Shown here: positions 8,730-18,389 of the stretch, in pieces
Position numbering within the stretch: position 1 is the first letter of the stretch
Layout: every line of letters begins with the position of its first letter
The notes under the pieces: generated by a model
Database searches by the model: none
What the model saw: only the letters and a program-made list of their open reading frames with translations
Told to the model about the DNA's origin: nothing
NCBI GenBank assembly: GCA_937871285.1
Contig: CALMQS010000123.1
Span: 1-64,000 of the forward strand
Source of the DNA: an uncultured Sphingobacteriales bacterium
GTDB lineage: Bacteria > Bacteroidota > Bacteroidia > Chitinophagales > Chitinophagaceae
Direction of reading: 5' to 3'
DNA length: 64,000 bases
Translations under genes and position numbers: made by a program

Positions 8730-9328
8730 ATAAGCCGTCTTACTGTTCTTTTATACTCTAAATAAGTTTGGCCATGCTGCTTTTCTAAAAATTCTTCTTC
8801 AAGCCTTATCTGAATCTGAATAATTATGCAGGTAGTAAAAAACAAAAAGAATGTCATCATATTTGGTAAAATAAGAAACAGGCCCATCACGCTGATCATC
8901 ATGCCAAAGAAGATTGGGTTGCGACTGATTCTAAAAACACCATCCGTGACTAAATCCGTTTTGTTTTTTTTATCAATACCAATTCGCCAGCTATTATTCA
9001 TTTTCCTTTGAGCAAGAAAAATCCAAACTAATGCAATATGAATTAAAATCAAACCTGATAATTGGTTTCCATATTTTTCAAGATACCAAATTGGCAACAG
9101 GTATTTGTAATGTTCACCCAAAACAGAAAAACATATAACCGTAATGAATAACAGGGCAATGAGAATTTTCATGATAAATCCTATATAATCATGCGCATTG
9201 TCACTCTTGCCAAAAGTGATAGGGTTAATGCCCGTTTGTTTAAAGGTTCTGTAGCTTGGCCAGATGAAAATAGCTGTTATATAGACAACTAAATAAAGGG
9301 GCAGATATATTTTTAAAAAACTATCCAT
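8726..9328 (-). CDS. Isoprenylcysteine methyltransferase/PEMT-like membrane protein
   Basis: A 200-residue integral membrane protein whose C-terminal half carries the ICMT/phospholipid methyltransferase signature: DGVFRISRNPIFFGM, then a membrane hairpin and EEEFLEKQHGQTYLEYKRTVRR. In this family the R-x-P region and the terminal Glu/Arg motif bind S-adenosylmethionine. Similar proteins are often seen in metal-efflux operons but their substrate is unknown. It lies 11 bases after the czcB-like gene and overlaps the NicO-like gene by 4 bases, so it is part of the efflux transcript. Confidence 0.65.
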   Translation of the reverse strand: MDSFLKIYLPLYLVVYITAIFIWPSYRTFKQTGINPITFGKSDNAHDYIGFIMKILIALLFITVICFSVLGEHYKYLLPIWYLEKYGNQLSGLILIHIALVWIFLAQRKMNNSWRIGIDKKNKTDLVTDGVFRISRNPIFFGMMISVMGLFLILPNMMTFFLFFTTCIIIQIQIRLEEEFLEKQHGQTYLEYKRTVRRLI

Positions 9329-9339
9329 AGTACAATGTT

Positions 9340-10611
9340 TTAATGACCATGTTCTCCTTCGCCTGCATTGGTCATCTTGGCTAATACAAAAAACGCCCCT
9401 TTCACTACAATCTTAGCGTCTTTCGGAATTGCTTTCAGCAAAGTGATTTCCGTATAGCCCACATCTGTTGTGCCTTTAACTACGGGTATTTTTTCAAAGG
9501 TCAGCCCTTTTTCTTCTTTATGATTTCCTTCTTCATGATGTTCTTCCCCGCCTGCCGGCAAGGCAGGTTCGGCATGTTCATCCGTTACCATAAAAATATA
9601 ATCCTGTCCCGCAACGGTTACAATGGCATCTGTTGGGACGGCCGGTTTGCTTTTCCTGTTCAAACTTATGGCAGCGGTAATAGTCATACCGTCAATGAGT
9701 CCTGTTTTATCGCCCTGCACTTTTGCATGTACGGTTACGGCTTTGCTTTCTCCTTCAAAAGAGGAGCCCAGCGAATATATTTGTGCATCGTATTCTTTGC
9801 CCGGATTATTGGTGAGCGTAAAATGGATAAGTTGATTATTTTTTAGCTTTGGTATATCTTTTTCGTACACAAATAAATCCAAATGCAACTGGCTGTTGTC
9901 CACTATTCTGGCAACGGCTGTACTAAAATCTACGTAACTGCCCATTTCCACTTTTACATCGCTTACCTCACCGCTTATGGGACTTTTGATGGACAGCACG
10001 GAAATCAATTTACCATTTGAAAGATTAGCAGGATTGATACCCATTAGCAGGATTTGCTGTTCATAAGTTGATTTGGCCGTCCGCAATGTGCTTAGTTCCG
10101 TTTCAGCAGCCTGCAGGTTTTTTAACGCTCCGGCATTGCCCGCATTCAATTCTTTCTGCCGCTTTACTTCCAGTTCTGCCAAACCAATCTTTGCACTTAC
10201 ATTCAGGTAATCGCTCTGTACTTGTACAAATTCCGGGTTGGTAACGGTGGCAATCACCTGGCCTTTGGAGACCCTGCTGCCGGGCTGCACCAGCAATGAT
10301 TTTATGACACCATTATAAACAGAGTTTACACTTGCTTTGTTTTGATTGGGCACTTTGAGCACCCCGTTTGCTTTTAGCGAAGCGGTTAGTTGTTTTTCTT
10401 CAATACCACCCAATTCAATACCAATGCTTTTTAACTGTGCATCGCTAAGTGAGGTGGTGTTGGTATTTTCGTGTTCATCTTCATGCTCTCCTTCCCCTGT
10501 TTTTTTGAGTTCTTCGGCGCTTGCAGCTTCTGCATTGCCTTTGCCACTGCAAGAAATAAAGCTCGGAGCAATCACAAAAGCTGTTATAACTATAATTAAA
10601 TACTTTTTCAT
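9340..10611 (-). CDS. czcB: RND efflux periplasmic adaptor (CzcB-like membrane fusion protein)
   Basis: A 423-residue lipoprotein (SFISC lipobox) of the membrane fusion family. The N-terminal mature region is acidic and His-rich (EGEHEDEHEN), the lipoyl/barrel-sandwich half reads NGVIKSLLVQPGSRVSKGQVIATVTNPEF, a coiled-coil hairpin follows, and a second lipoyl half begins SIKSPISGEVSDV. The C-terminus has another His cluster (EEHHEEGNHKEE) and ends GEGEHGH. These extra His clusters suggest metal capture in the periplasm. The gene lies 14 bases after the CzcA-CzcC fusion and 11 bases before the methyltransferase-like gene. It bridges the inner-membrane pump and the outer-membrane channel. Confidence 0.85.
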   Translation of the reverse strand: MKKYLIIVITAFVIAPSFISCSGKGNAEAASAEELKKTGEGEHEDEHENTNTTSLSDAQLKSIGIELGGIEEKQLTASLKANGVLKVPNQNKASVNSVYNGVIKSLLVQPGSRVSKGQVIATVTNPEFVQVQSDYLNVSAKIGLAELEVKRQKELNAGNAGALKNLQAAETELSTLRTAKSTYEQQILLMGINPANLSNGKLISVLSIKSPISGEVSDVKVEMGSYVDFSTAVARIVDNSQLHLDLFVYEKDIPKLKNNQLIHFTLTNNPGKEYDAQIYSLGSSFEGESKAVTVHAKVQGDKTGLIDGMTITAAISLNRKSKPAVPTDAIVTVAGQDYIFMVTDEHAEPALPAGGEEHHEEGNHKEEKGLTFEKIPVVKGTTDVGYTEITLLKAIPKDAKIVVKGAFFVLAKMTNAGEGEHGH

Positions 10612-10625
10612 CTTTAAATACTTTT

Positions 10626-13600
10626 TTATTGATTGATGTAGTAATTGTATTGAATAACTGAATGGTTGTAGGCATTCAACACTTCCAAATAATTCTTTTG
10701 AATATCTATTGACTGGGTTAAGAATTGAGACAATTCCGCAAAACTTATTTCTCCTGACCGGTATGCCAGCGATGCGGCTTTTATGATTTCCTCAGCTTGC
10801 TTCAATCCTGTTGTTTCATAAAAAAATAAAAGGCTGTTATTCTTTTCCACTTCATTTTGTACCTGCGCCTGCTGAGTGGCGAACACCTGTTTGCCATATT
10901 CAAATTGCTTTTGTTGCACCGCCATATTTGCCCGTGCAACCTTTACTTTATTGCGATAAGCGTCTCCACCAAGCAAAGGAAATGCCGCTGTTACCGAAAA
11001 GCCGGTAAATGGATCTTTAGCTCCATACAACCGCTGACTGAAGAAACGCCCTGAGAACTCAGGCTTATTTTCATTTTTTATTACAGCAATTCCGGCATTG
11101 GCAATATTTATATTTTGTGTTTGCAAAGCCAGCGCCGGATGCATACTATCATTGGCGGCGCCATGCATTGTTAGTTTTTCCAACGGCTCCTGCATAGGCA
11201 ATAGCTGTTCATTTGTATTAAGTAATTGCATCAACGACTGTTGCTGAATTTGTATATCATTACTTATTTGTTGTAACAGCGCCTGCAATTCTTTCATCCG
11301 TACACTTGCTGCAATGCTGTCCAACCCGGGGCTATCGCCTGTTTGCACTTTTAATATTGCCGCTTCATTCAGGGATTTATAAATACTGTCTAAGCGATGA
11401 AACAATTGTTGTTTATCCTGTAAATACCAAAGCTGGTAATATACTGTTCGCACATCTCTTTTAATATCGGCGTCAATAGCGGCGGTACCCGCCTGGTAAT
11501 ATTTCAATTGTTGTGTGTACAGGTTTTTTTGTGACCTGTACAAACCGGGCCATGCAATATTTTGTGACAGGCCAATTTTTAAGACGCCTTTGTTATCACT
11601 TGGTCGCATGTCTTCATTTTCGGCAAATACACCGGTTTTGGGCAATGCGGTTGCGGTTCGTATTTGTGCTTTCCCTTTATTTATCTGCTGGTTATTTATT
11701 TCGTATTGCAGGTTGCTTTTTGCTGAAGTTATAGCTTCATTAATATCAATTCTTTTTGGCTGTTGTGCCTGTACACTGCCAGAAAAGGTTAACAATGCAA
11801 TTATTGCAATAGCAGGCAAAACTATTTTCCCTCCAGGGCGGGCAGGCATTTTCTTTTTTCTTTTTGTTGAAAAAATGATATAGAGTAGTGGCAGCACTAC
11901 CAGTGTAAGAAATGTAGCGGTAATCAATCCACCAATTACAACAGTAGCTAATGGCTTTTGTACCTCTGCCCCTGCACCAGTGGACAATGCCATTGGAATG
12001 AACCCTAATGAAGCAACAGTTGCCGTCATCAATACAGGTCGCAAACGAATTTTTGTTCCTTCAAGCACCCTTTGTATAATGTCCTTTATTCCATCTTTTT
12101 CCAATTGATTGAATGTGCTTATCAGGACGATGCCGTTTAATACCGCCACTCCAAACAAGGCGATGAAACCCACACCTGCTGAAATACTAAAAGGCATTCC
12201 TCTTAACAGCAATGCAAACACACCACCTATAGCACTCATGGGAATGGCTGTAAAAATCAACAAAGCTTCTTTCATAGAGCCAAAGGCGAAATAGAGCAAC
12301 AGGAAAATCAAAGCAAGGGCCACAGGCACCGCGATTCGTAACCTTGCCGATGCTTCCTGCAGGTTTTCAAATGTGCCGCCATAAGTATAATAATAGGCGG
12401 TGGGCAACATTTTAGCAGCGTTCAGTTTTTCCTGTATCTCTGCTACCACACTGGCCACATCACGGTCTTTTACATTAAACCCAACTACTATTCTTCGCTT
12501 GCCGTCTTCACGACTTATCTGTGCCGGACCCTCTTTAAAGGAAACCGTTGCCACCTGTGATAATGGAATTTGACTGCCATCGGGGGTTGCTACATATAAA
12601 TTGCTTACATCATCAATAGAAGTACGACTGGCACTATCCAACCTCACTACCAAATCAAATTTTCTTTCGTTTTCAAAAACCACTCCGGCCGCCTCACCCG
12701 CAAACGCTGTACTGATCGTGTGATTAATGTCTTCAATATTCAAACCATAACCGGCAATCTTCGCCCTGTCGTATTGAATAGTTATCTGCGGCAGGCCGGT
12801 GGTTCTTTCCACCTGTGGATCTGTTGTTCCTTTTACCGATTGCACTATTGCGGCCACTTTGGGTGCAAGTACAGCCAGCGTATCAATGTTTTCTCCAAAT
12901 ATTTTAATAGCTACATCCTGCCTTACACCTGTCATTAATTCATTAAACCGCATTTGAATGGGTTGCGACGCTTCAAAGAAAACACCGGGAATGATTTCCA
13001 ATTTTTTCATCATCATTGCGGCCAATTCATTATAATCGTTGGTAGTTGTCCATTCGCTTTTTGGTTTCAGCGTAATGATAAGATCTGAAGCTTCCGGTGG
13101 CATAGGGTCAGTGGGTACTTCGGCGCTTCCTGTTTTACCTACCACCATTTCCACTTCGGGAAATGATTTGATGATGCGGCTGGCCTGCATGGAAGTTTCC
13201 ACACTTTGGGTAAGTGAGGTACCCTGCGGTAGTATGCAGTGGAATGCATAGTCACCTTCCTGCAATTGAGGGATAAATTCGCCCCCCATCCTGCCAAAGA
13301 TGACCAATGCAATTGCCAGTAATGCTACAGCGCCACTCACCACGGTGTATTTCATTTTGATGGCCCAACGTATTAGCGGTGAATATCCGCGTTGAAAGAA
13401 ATTCATCAGCTTGTCGGCAATCGTTTTCCTGTGCGATATATTTTTAGACAGGAACAGGGCCGATGCCATAGGTATGTAGGTAAGAGAAAGTATCAATGCT
13501 CCCAGAATAGCAAAGCTTACGGTCTGTGCCATTGGCCGGAACATTTTGCCCTCAATGCCCTGTAAAGAAAGAATGGGTAGGTAAACGATTAAAATAATAA

Positions 13601-14957
13601 TTTGCCCGAAGGCCGCCGAACTCATCATTTTTTTCGCACTCCCTTCCACGGCTTCATCCATTTGCTGCTGGGATAGCTTGCCCGTTATTTTTTTAGCCAC
13701 TAAAAAATGCAGTGTTGCTTCTACAATGATAACCGCACCATCTACAATCAAACCAAAATCTATGGCTCCCAAACTCATGAGGTTGGCGCTAACACCAAAT
13801 ATATTCATCATACCCAATGCAAACAGCATGGAAAGCGGAATGGCAGAAGCTACAATCAAACCCGCCCGAAGATTGCCCAGGAATAATACCAGCACCAGCA
13901 ATACAATCAACGCCCCTTCAATTAAATTTGTTTTCACGGTATTTACGGCGCGGTTTACCAAACTTGTCCTATCCACATAAGCTTCTATCTCCACATCATC
14001 CGGCATTGCTTTTTTAATGATTTCCATTTTGGCCTTAACCCTTTCCACTACGGCCGCACTATTTGCCCCCTTAAGCATCATTACAATACCGCCTACTACT
14101 TCTTTTTCACCATTGTAGGTAACAGACCCATAACGAACAGCATTACCCAATTGTACTTCTGCCACATCCTTTACCAGAACAGGAATATTATTTACTTTTT
14201 TAACAACAATATTTTTTATATCATCCATTGAACCAATTAAACCGATACCACGGATAAAATAGGCGTTTGGTTTTTTATCAATGTAAGCACCGCCGGTATT
14301 TTCATTATTCTTTTCCAGGGCGGAGAATATTTCGGCAATGGTTGTATTCATAGCCTTCAGGCGGTTAGGGTTTACCGCTACTTCGTACTGTTTCAGCAAA
14401 CCGCCAAAACTGTTTACTTCCGCTACACCTGCCGTGCCATATAATTGCCGTGCTACAATCCAGTCCTGCATGGTACGCAAATCCATGGCCGAGTATTTAT
14501 CTTCCGAACCTTTTTTGGGATGAATAACATATTGGTAAATTTCACCCAGGCCGGTGCTAACAGGTGCTAACTCCGGTGTGCCAATTCCCTTTGGAATTTT
14601 TTCTTCAGCTTCTTTCAGTTTTTCATTAATTAACTGACGGGCAAAATAAATGTTAATGTCATCATGAAAAACCACGGTGATAACCGATAAACCAAACCTT
14701 GATATGGAACGCATTTCTTCGAGGTCGGGAAGGTTGGCAAGGCTTTGTTCAATAGGATAGGTAACCAATTGTTCTGTTTCCTGCGCGGCCAAAGTTGGGG
14801 TAAGTGTAATAATCTGTACCTGGTTATTGGTAATGTCCGGCACGGCATCAAGCGGAAGTTTGGATGCGCTCCATACCCCCCAGATGATAAGGGCCAGCGT
14901 CATTAATCCGATAATCAGCTTATTTTTTATACTGAAACGAATGATTGTATTGAGCAT
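10626..14957 (-). CDS. czcA: CzcA-family heavy-metal RND pump fused to a TolC-type outer-membrane channel
   Basis: The polypeptide has about 1,443 residues if it starts at the ATG at 14957 (MLNTIIRFSI); a start 24 bases upstream would overlap the preceding small gene. The first 1,040 residues are a complete HME-RND pump with the proton-relay motif DFGLIVDGAVIIVE. After the last pump helix come a basic stretch (KRKKK), a hydrophobic segment ending VQAQQ that looks like a signal peptide, and about 379 residues with the paired coiled-coil repeats of outer-membrane factor CzcC/TolC. Such fusions are known in Bacteroidota. It exports Co/Zn/Cd-type cations in family members. The pump must sit in the inner membrane and the channel in the outer membrane, so cleavage at the internal signal is plausible. 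Confidence 0.88.
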   Translation of the reverse strand: MLNTIIRFSIKNKLIIGLMTLALIIWGVWSASKLPLDAVPDITNNQVQIITLTPTLAAQETEQLVTYPIEQSLANLPDLEEMRSISRFGLSVITVVFHDDINIYFARQLINEKLKEAEEKIPKGIGTPELAPVSTGLGEIYQYVIHPKKGSEDKYSAMDLRTMQDWIVARQLYGTAGVAEVNSFGGLLKQYEVAVNPNRLKAMNTTIAEIFSALEKNNENTGGAYIDKKPNAYFIRGIGLIGSMDDIKNIVVKKVNNIPVLVKDVAEVQLGNAVRYGSVTYNGEKEVVGGIVMMLKGANSAAVVERVKAKMEIIKKAMPDDVEIEAYVDRTSLVNRAVNTVKTNLIEGALIVLLVLVLFLGNLRAGLIVASAIPLSMLFALGMMNIFGVSANLMSLGAIDFGLIVDGAVIIVEATLHFLVAKKITGKLSQQQMDEAVEGSAKKMMSSAAFGQIIILIVYLPILSLQGIEGKMFRPMAQTVSFAILGALILSLTYIPMASALFLSKNISHRKTIADKLMNFFQRGYSPLIRWAIKMKYTVVSGAVALLAIALVIFGRMGGEFIPQLQEGDYAFHCILPQGTSLTQSVETSMQASRIIKSFPEVEMVVGKTGSAEVPTDPMPPEASDLIITLKPKSEWTTTNDYNELAAMMMKKLEIIPGVFFEASQPIQMRFNELMTGVRQDVAIKIFGENIDTLAVLAPKVAAIVQSVKGTTDPQVERTTGLPQITIQYDRAKIAGYGLNIEDINHTISTAFAGEAAGVVFENERKFDLVVRLDSASRTSIDDVSNLYVATPDGSQIPLSQVATVSFKEGPAQISREDGKRRIVVGFNVKDRDVASVVAEIQEKLNAAKMLPTAYYYTYGGTFENLQEASARLRIAVPVALALIFLLLYFAFGSMKEALLIFTAIPMSAIGGVFALLLRGMPFSISAGVGFIALFGVAVLNGIVLISTFNQLEKDGIKDIIQRVLEGTKIRLRPVLMTATVASLGFIPMALSTGAGAEVQKPLATVVIGGLITATFLTLVVLPLLYIIFSTKRKKKMPARPGGKIVLPAIAIIALLTFSGSVQAQQPKRIDINEAITSAKSNLQYEINNQQINKGKAQIRTATALPKTGVFAENEDMRPSDNKGVLKIGLSQNIAWPGLYRSQKNLYTQQLKYYQAGTAAIDADIKRDVRTVYYQLWYLQDKQQLFHRLDSIYKSLNEAAILKVQTGDSPGLDSIAASVRMKELQALLQQISNDIQIQQQSLMQLLNTNEQLLPMQEPLEKLTMHGAANDSMHPALALQTQNINIANAGIAVIKNENKPEFSGRFFSQRLYGAKDPFTGFSVTAAFPLLGGDAYRNKVKVARANMAVQQKQFEYGKQVFATQQAQVQNEVEKNNSLLFFYETTGLKQAEEIIKAASLAYRSGEISFAELSQFLTQSIDIQKNYLEVLNAYNHSVIQYNYYINQ

Positions 14958-14961
14958 AATT

Positions 14962-15144
14962 TTATTTATGAGTTGATACAAGACGATAGTACCTGATCAT
15001 GATGCCAGCAATGGCCATCAACATAATAATACCAAGCAGTATCATTGTTATTAATTTTGTAACCCGCATCCACTTTGGTTTTACAGGATCTTTTATTTTG
15101 CTGTAAACAGGTTTTTTACGGGTTGATGACTTCGATTTAGCCAT
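14962..15144 (-). CDS. Small basic single-span membrane protein
   Basis: A 60-residue product beginning MAKSKSSTRKKPVYSK, strongly basic, followed by one hydrophobic helix (LITMILLGIIMLMAIAGIMI) and a short tail. The ATG at 15144 is preferred; a longer version from 15171 adds nine residues with no hydrophobic or conserved content. It ends 4 bases before the preferred CzcA start, so it is probably co-transcribed and translationally coupled. I do not recognise the family. A small accessory subunit of the pump is possible but unproven. Confidence 0.5.
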   Translation of the reverse strand: MAKSKSSTRKKPVYSKIKDPVKPKWMRVTKLITMILLGIIMLMAIAGIMIRYYRLVSTHK

Positions 15145-15216
15145 AACCTCAATTCGTTGAAAAGGTGACAAATTAAATGTAGAAAGTGCATAGACAAATG
15201 CACTGAAGATTAGATA

Positions 15217-15537
15217 TTATACAGCTAACTTAGGAGGCTGCCAGATAGAATAATATGTTTCAGTATTGAAAGCTATGTTATAGATGAGATACCTTTCTGA
15301 TTGAAAAATAACTTTTGTAACCTGTATTTTAGATGATGGAGAATAAAATGCTGAAACGGCGCAACAAGAGCATGTACAAAAAGGAGTACAGGCTTCCTTA
15401 GTATGATTGTGTTGCTGATGATTATTAGAAGTTGAAATTTTTACTTCAGCTCTTACATTACACTCCTTACTGTCGCTGCATGGGAGGCATGACAAGTAGA
15501 TCATAAAAAAACCTAAAAAGGAGAATAAAAATTTCAT
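15217..15537 (-). CDS. Cys/His-rich small exported protein (DUF6660-like)
   Basis: A 106-residue protein with an N-terminal hydrophobic signal, then CLPCSDSKEC, a His-rich patch (NNHQQHNH), and the cysteine cluster CTPFCTCSCC. This combination matches the DUF6660 proteins found next to CzcA or TonB-receptor genes in Bacteroidota. The metal-ligand density suggests a periplasmic or envelope metal-binding protein. It is the first gene of the minus-strand efflux unit, 72 bases before the small membrane protein, and is divergent from a second member of the same kind at 15779. Confidence 0.65.
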   Translation of the reverse strand: MKFLFSFLGFFMIYLSCLPCSDSKECNVRAEVKISTSNNHQQHNHTKEACTPFCTCSCCAVSAFYSPSSKIQVTKVIFQSERYLIYNIAFNTETYYSIWQPPKLAV

Positions 15538-15648
15538 TGTTGCAAAAATAGCGTGTTACGATTCAATTTTATATAAAAAAGAAGATAAAATTAGTAATGA
15601 AGTTGCAAAAAGCGTCTGTTAGCGAGACAAAATTATTATCACAATGAA

Positions 15649-15762
15649 TTAATTTTTGGTACGTAGGTAAAACAAAAGGCGGTATTCCCGGGGAAGTTAT
15701 GTGCTGCTTATTTTAATGGCAGCAGGCTGCTGATATAATAAGCAAAGCCTATCAAAAATTAA
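15649..15762 (+). other. Nested inverted repeats: candidate structured RNA leader (or small inverted-repeat element)
   Basis: Ten-base perfect arms, TTAATTTTTG (15649-15658) and CAAAAATTAA (15753-15762), enclose further pairs: GCTTATT/AATAAGC (15706-15712 with 15737-15743), CAGCAG/CTGCTG (15720-15725 with 15727-15732) and a TTCC/GGAA hairpin. The nesting predicts a three-stem RNA ending 16 bases before the GTG start at 15779. I could not match it to a known riboswitch; no cobalamin, TPP or SAM core motif is present. A MITE-like element is the alternative. Confidence 0.4.
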
Positions 15763-15778
15763 GTTAGTTTTGCCACCT

Positions 15779-16084
15779 GTGAAAATAATTGCCTTTATAT
15801 TCTCCTTTTATATCCTTTTCTGTGCAGTTTTTCCCTGCTTCGTTTTTGATAATTGCGAACAGGAAGAGCATACGGCCGGGTCGGCAGAGCCTGGGGAACA
15901 CAATAATTGCAAAGGTTGTTCACCGTTCTCTATTTGCTCGGTAGCAAATGGATTTACCGTAACAAATAATGACCCATTGATTGAACCAAGTGGATTTTAT
16001 ATCCAGGTCAGCTATAGTAGTTTTTATTTCTCTTTCACTTCAGAATATTACTCCAGCCTGTTCCAGCCACCCCGCAGCATCTGA
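15779..16084 (+). CDS. Small Cys-rich exported protein, paralogue of the 15217-15537 product
   Basis: The GTG at 15779 gives a 101-residue protein beginning MKIIAFIFSFYILFCAVFPC, a clean signal peptide; a TTG at 15770 would add three residues. The mature part has CEQEEH, a His/Cys cluster (GEHNNCKGCSPFSIC) and ends SSLFQPPRSI, closely resembling the end of the divergent DUF6660-like protein (SIWQPPKLAV). It precedes the TonB receptor by 48 bases and is probably co-transcribed with it. Metal binding at the envelope is inferred. Confidence 0.6.
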   Translation: MKIIAFIFSFYILFCAVFPCFVFDNCEQEEHTAGSAEPGEHNNCKGCSPFSICSVANGFTVTNNDPLIEPSGFYIQVSYSSFYFSFTSEYYSSLFQPPRSI

Positions 16085-16132
16085 TAAATCAGAACAGACT
16101 GAATTAATTATTTACTTTATTCTTTACAATCA

Positions 16133-18289
16133 ATGAAAAAAATACTCTTTGTATTTTTAGCGGCTTTCTGCGCTATCAATACTTATTCGCAGCATACCAT
16201 AAAATTATCTGTGAAGAACAGCAGTGATAAAACGCCTCTTGCCGGCGCAACTGCAACTATAACCTCGCTAAATAAAGCGGCTGCTGCAGACACCACAGGT
16301 ATTATAACTTTTACAAATATTCCAACAGGTACATATGTTATCAAAGTATCTTATACAGATATGGAAGACATGGAAGTAACTGTGCCGGTGCCACAAACGG
16401 ACAATGCAGTTGCGGAAGTTCTGTTAGAAGAAGGAGACGAGCATGAAGAAGAAATCATTGTTTCTGCAACAAGAACAAGTCGTTCGATAAGCGATATCCC
16501 GACAAGAGTTGAAACTATTTCAGGAGAAGAGTTAACAGAGAAAGGTAACATGAAGCCGGGTGATATACGAATGTTGTTAAATGAAAGCACCGGTATTCAA
16601 ACACAGCAAACCTCTGCTACTTCTTATAACTCATCTATCCGGATACAGGGATTGGACGGACGGTACACACAAATACTAAAAGATGGCTTTCCGCTATACG
16701 CAGGATTTTCCGGCGGATTAAGCCTTATGCAGATAGCGCCCCTGGATTTAAAACAAGTAGAGGTAATTAAAGGGTCTTCATCCACCTTGTACGGTGGTGG
16801 TGCAATCGCAGGACTTGTAAACCTGGTATCAAAAACGCCAACAGCAAAAAGGGAAATCAGCTTTTTGGCCAATGCCACATCTGCAAAGGGTTTAGATCTA
16901 AGTGGGTTCTATAGTCAGAAATTTAAAAGCGTAGGTTTAACGGTTTTTGGTTCCCGTAATACGGGCAGCGCTTATGACCCTGCGGATATTGGACTGACTG
17001 CTATACCAGAGTTCGAACGATATACGATTAACCCAAGATTGTTTATCTATGGAGTGAAAACTAATGCTAATGTAGGATTCAGTTATATTAAAGAGAAGAG
17101 AACAGGAGGTAGCATGGACTATATTAAGAACGGCACATCCGGTTATTTTGAACAAAACAAGACTGACCGGTTTACTACACAGGTGGATGTGCAACACAAA
17201 TTAAGTGAGAGCAGCAACCTGAATTTTAAAAGCAGCTTCTCCAATTTCAACAGGCTTATTACGGTGCCAACTTACACATTTGAAGGAACACAGCAATCCT
17301 CGTATTCAGAACTGAACTTTACGCATAAAAGAGAAAAAGCTTTCTGGATAGCAGGTGTTAATTTCCTCACGGATGATTTTAAGGAAAAGAAACACAATCC
17401 AACTGCACTTAGAAATTACTCTTATACCACCTATGGTGTCTTTGTACAGAACACCTGGACACCAGTACCTGATTTTTCATTGGAAACCGGTTTGAGGGGA
17501 GACTATGTGAAACAATATGGCTTTGCACTATTGCCACGCATATCTGCTATGCTAAAGGCTTCGCAAAAACTCACTATCAGGCTGGGCGGTGGTTTAGGTT
17601 ATAAAACACCTACGGTATTCAATGAAGATGCAGAGAAAATTCAATTCCAGAATATTTTACCAATCAATCAGCAGATCGCCAATAACGAAAAGTCTGTTGG
17701 TGGTAATCTTGATTTTAATTACCGTACAAGGGTTGGCGAAGTAGGTATCGCCATAAACCAGCTTTTCTTTTATACACGCCTTAGCAAGCCCTTGGTTTTA
17801 AGACCTGCAACCGGTGGCAACTTTGAGTTTGTGAATACGCCGGGATTTATAGATACAAAAGGAATGGAGACAAATCTACGTTTTAGTTATAGTGATTTTA
17901 AATTATTCATTGGCTATACGTATGCAGATGTGAACACTCATTTCAGTGGCAATAAAAGCTGGTTTCCGCTAACGGCAAGACACAGGCTGAACAATGTGCT
18001 GATGTATGAAATCGAGGACAAATTAAAGATCGGTTTGGAAGCCTATTATTTCAGCCCGCAGAAATTAGGTGACGGTACAGTGGGCAAATCCTATTGGATA
18101 AGCGGGCTAATGGCTGAAAAGCTTTGGGAAAAGTTTTCCGTGTTTATCAACTTCGAGAATATTTTCGATACAAGACAAACGAGATTTGATTCTATTTATA
18201 CCGGGAGTATAAACAATCCCATTTTCAAGGATATATATGCACCTGTGGATGGCTTTGTAGTAAATGGCGGCATAAAGATTAGACTTTGA
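16133..18289 (+). CDS. TonB-dependent outer-membrane receptor with carboxypeptidase-regulatory-like N-domain
   Basis: A 718-residue receptor. A signal peptide ends near TYSQ; residues 20-100 form a CarboxypepD_reg-like beta-sandwich (SVKNSSDKTPLAGATATI). A plug domain starts at EEIIVSATRTSRSISDIPTRVE and contains VIKGSSSTLYGGGAIAGLVN. A 22-strand barrel then runs to the C-terminus (VNGGIKIRL). It imports a TonB-energised ligand across the outer membrane. The plug and short barrel resemble siderophore/cobalamin/copper receptors more than SusC. The preceding small Cys-rich gene and nearby efflux genes suggest a metal or metal complex as ligand, which is inference. Confidence 0.82.
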   Translation: MKKILFVFLAAFCAINTYSQHTIKLSVKNSSDKTPLAGATATITSLNKAAAADTTGIITFTNIPTGTYVIKVSYTDMEDMEVTVPVPQTDNAVAEVLLEEGDEHEEEIIVSATRTSRSISDIPTRVETISGEELTEKGNMKPGDIRMLLNESTGIQTQQTSATSYNSSIRIQGLDGRYTQILKDGFPLYAGFSGGLSLMQIAPLDLKQVEVIKGSSSTLYGGGAIAGLVNLVSKTPTAKREISFLANATSAKGLDLSGFYSQKFKSVGLTVFGSRNTGSAYDPADIGLTAIPEFERYTINPRLFIYGVKTNANVGFSYIKEKRTGGSMDYIKNGTSGYFEQNKTDRFTTQVDVQHKLSESSNLNFKSSFSNFNRLITVPTYTFEGTQQSSYSELNFTHKREKAFWIAGVNFLTDDFKEKKHNPTALRNYSYTTYGVFVQNTWTPVPDFSLETGLRGDYVKQYGFALLPRISAMLKASQKLTIRLGGGLGYKTPTVFNEDAEKIQFQNILPINQQIANNEKSVGGNLDFNYRTRVGEVGIAINQLFFYTRLSKPLVLRPATGGNFEFVNTPGFIDTKGMETNLRFSYSDFKLFIGYTYADVNTHFSGNKSWFPLTARHRLNNVLMYEIEDKLKIGLEAYYFSPQKLGDGTVGKSYWISGLMAEKLWEKFSVFINFENIFDTRQTRFDSIYTGSINNPIFKDIYAPVDGFVVNGGIKIRL

Positions 18290-18389
18290 TAAAAGAGAGG
18301 AAGCCTCAAAAATTGCCCCTGTTTTTACCAGGCTCTTTGTTTAAAAGTATACCTTTATTTTGGTTTAGTCTTCAGGCATAATAAATGCT

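Noticed and set aside
15649..15762. Cobalamin, TPP or SAM riboswitch
   Set aside because: None of the conserved core sequences of these classes was seen, so only a generic structured element is reported.
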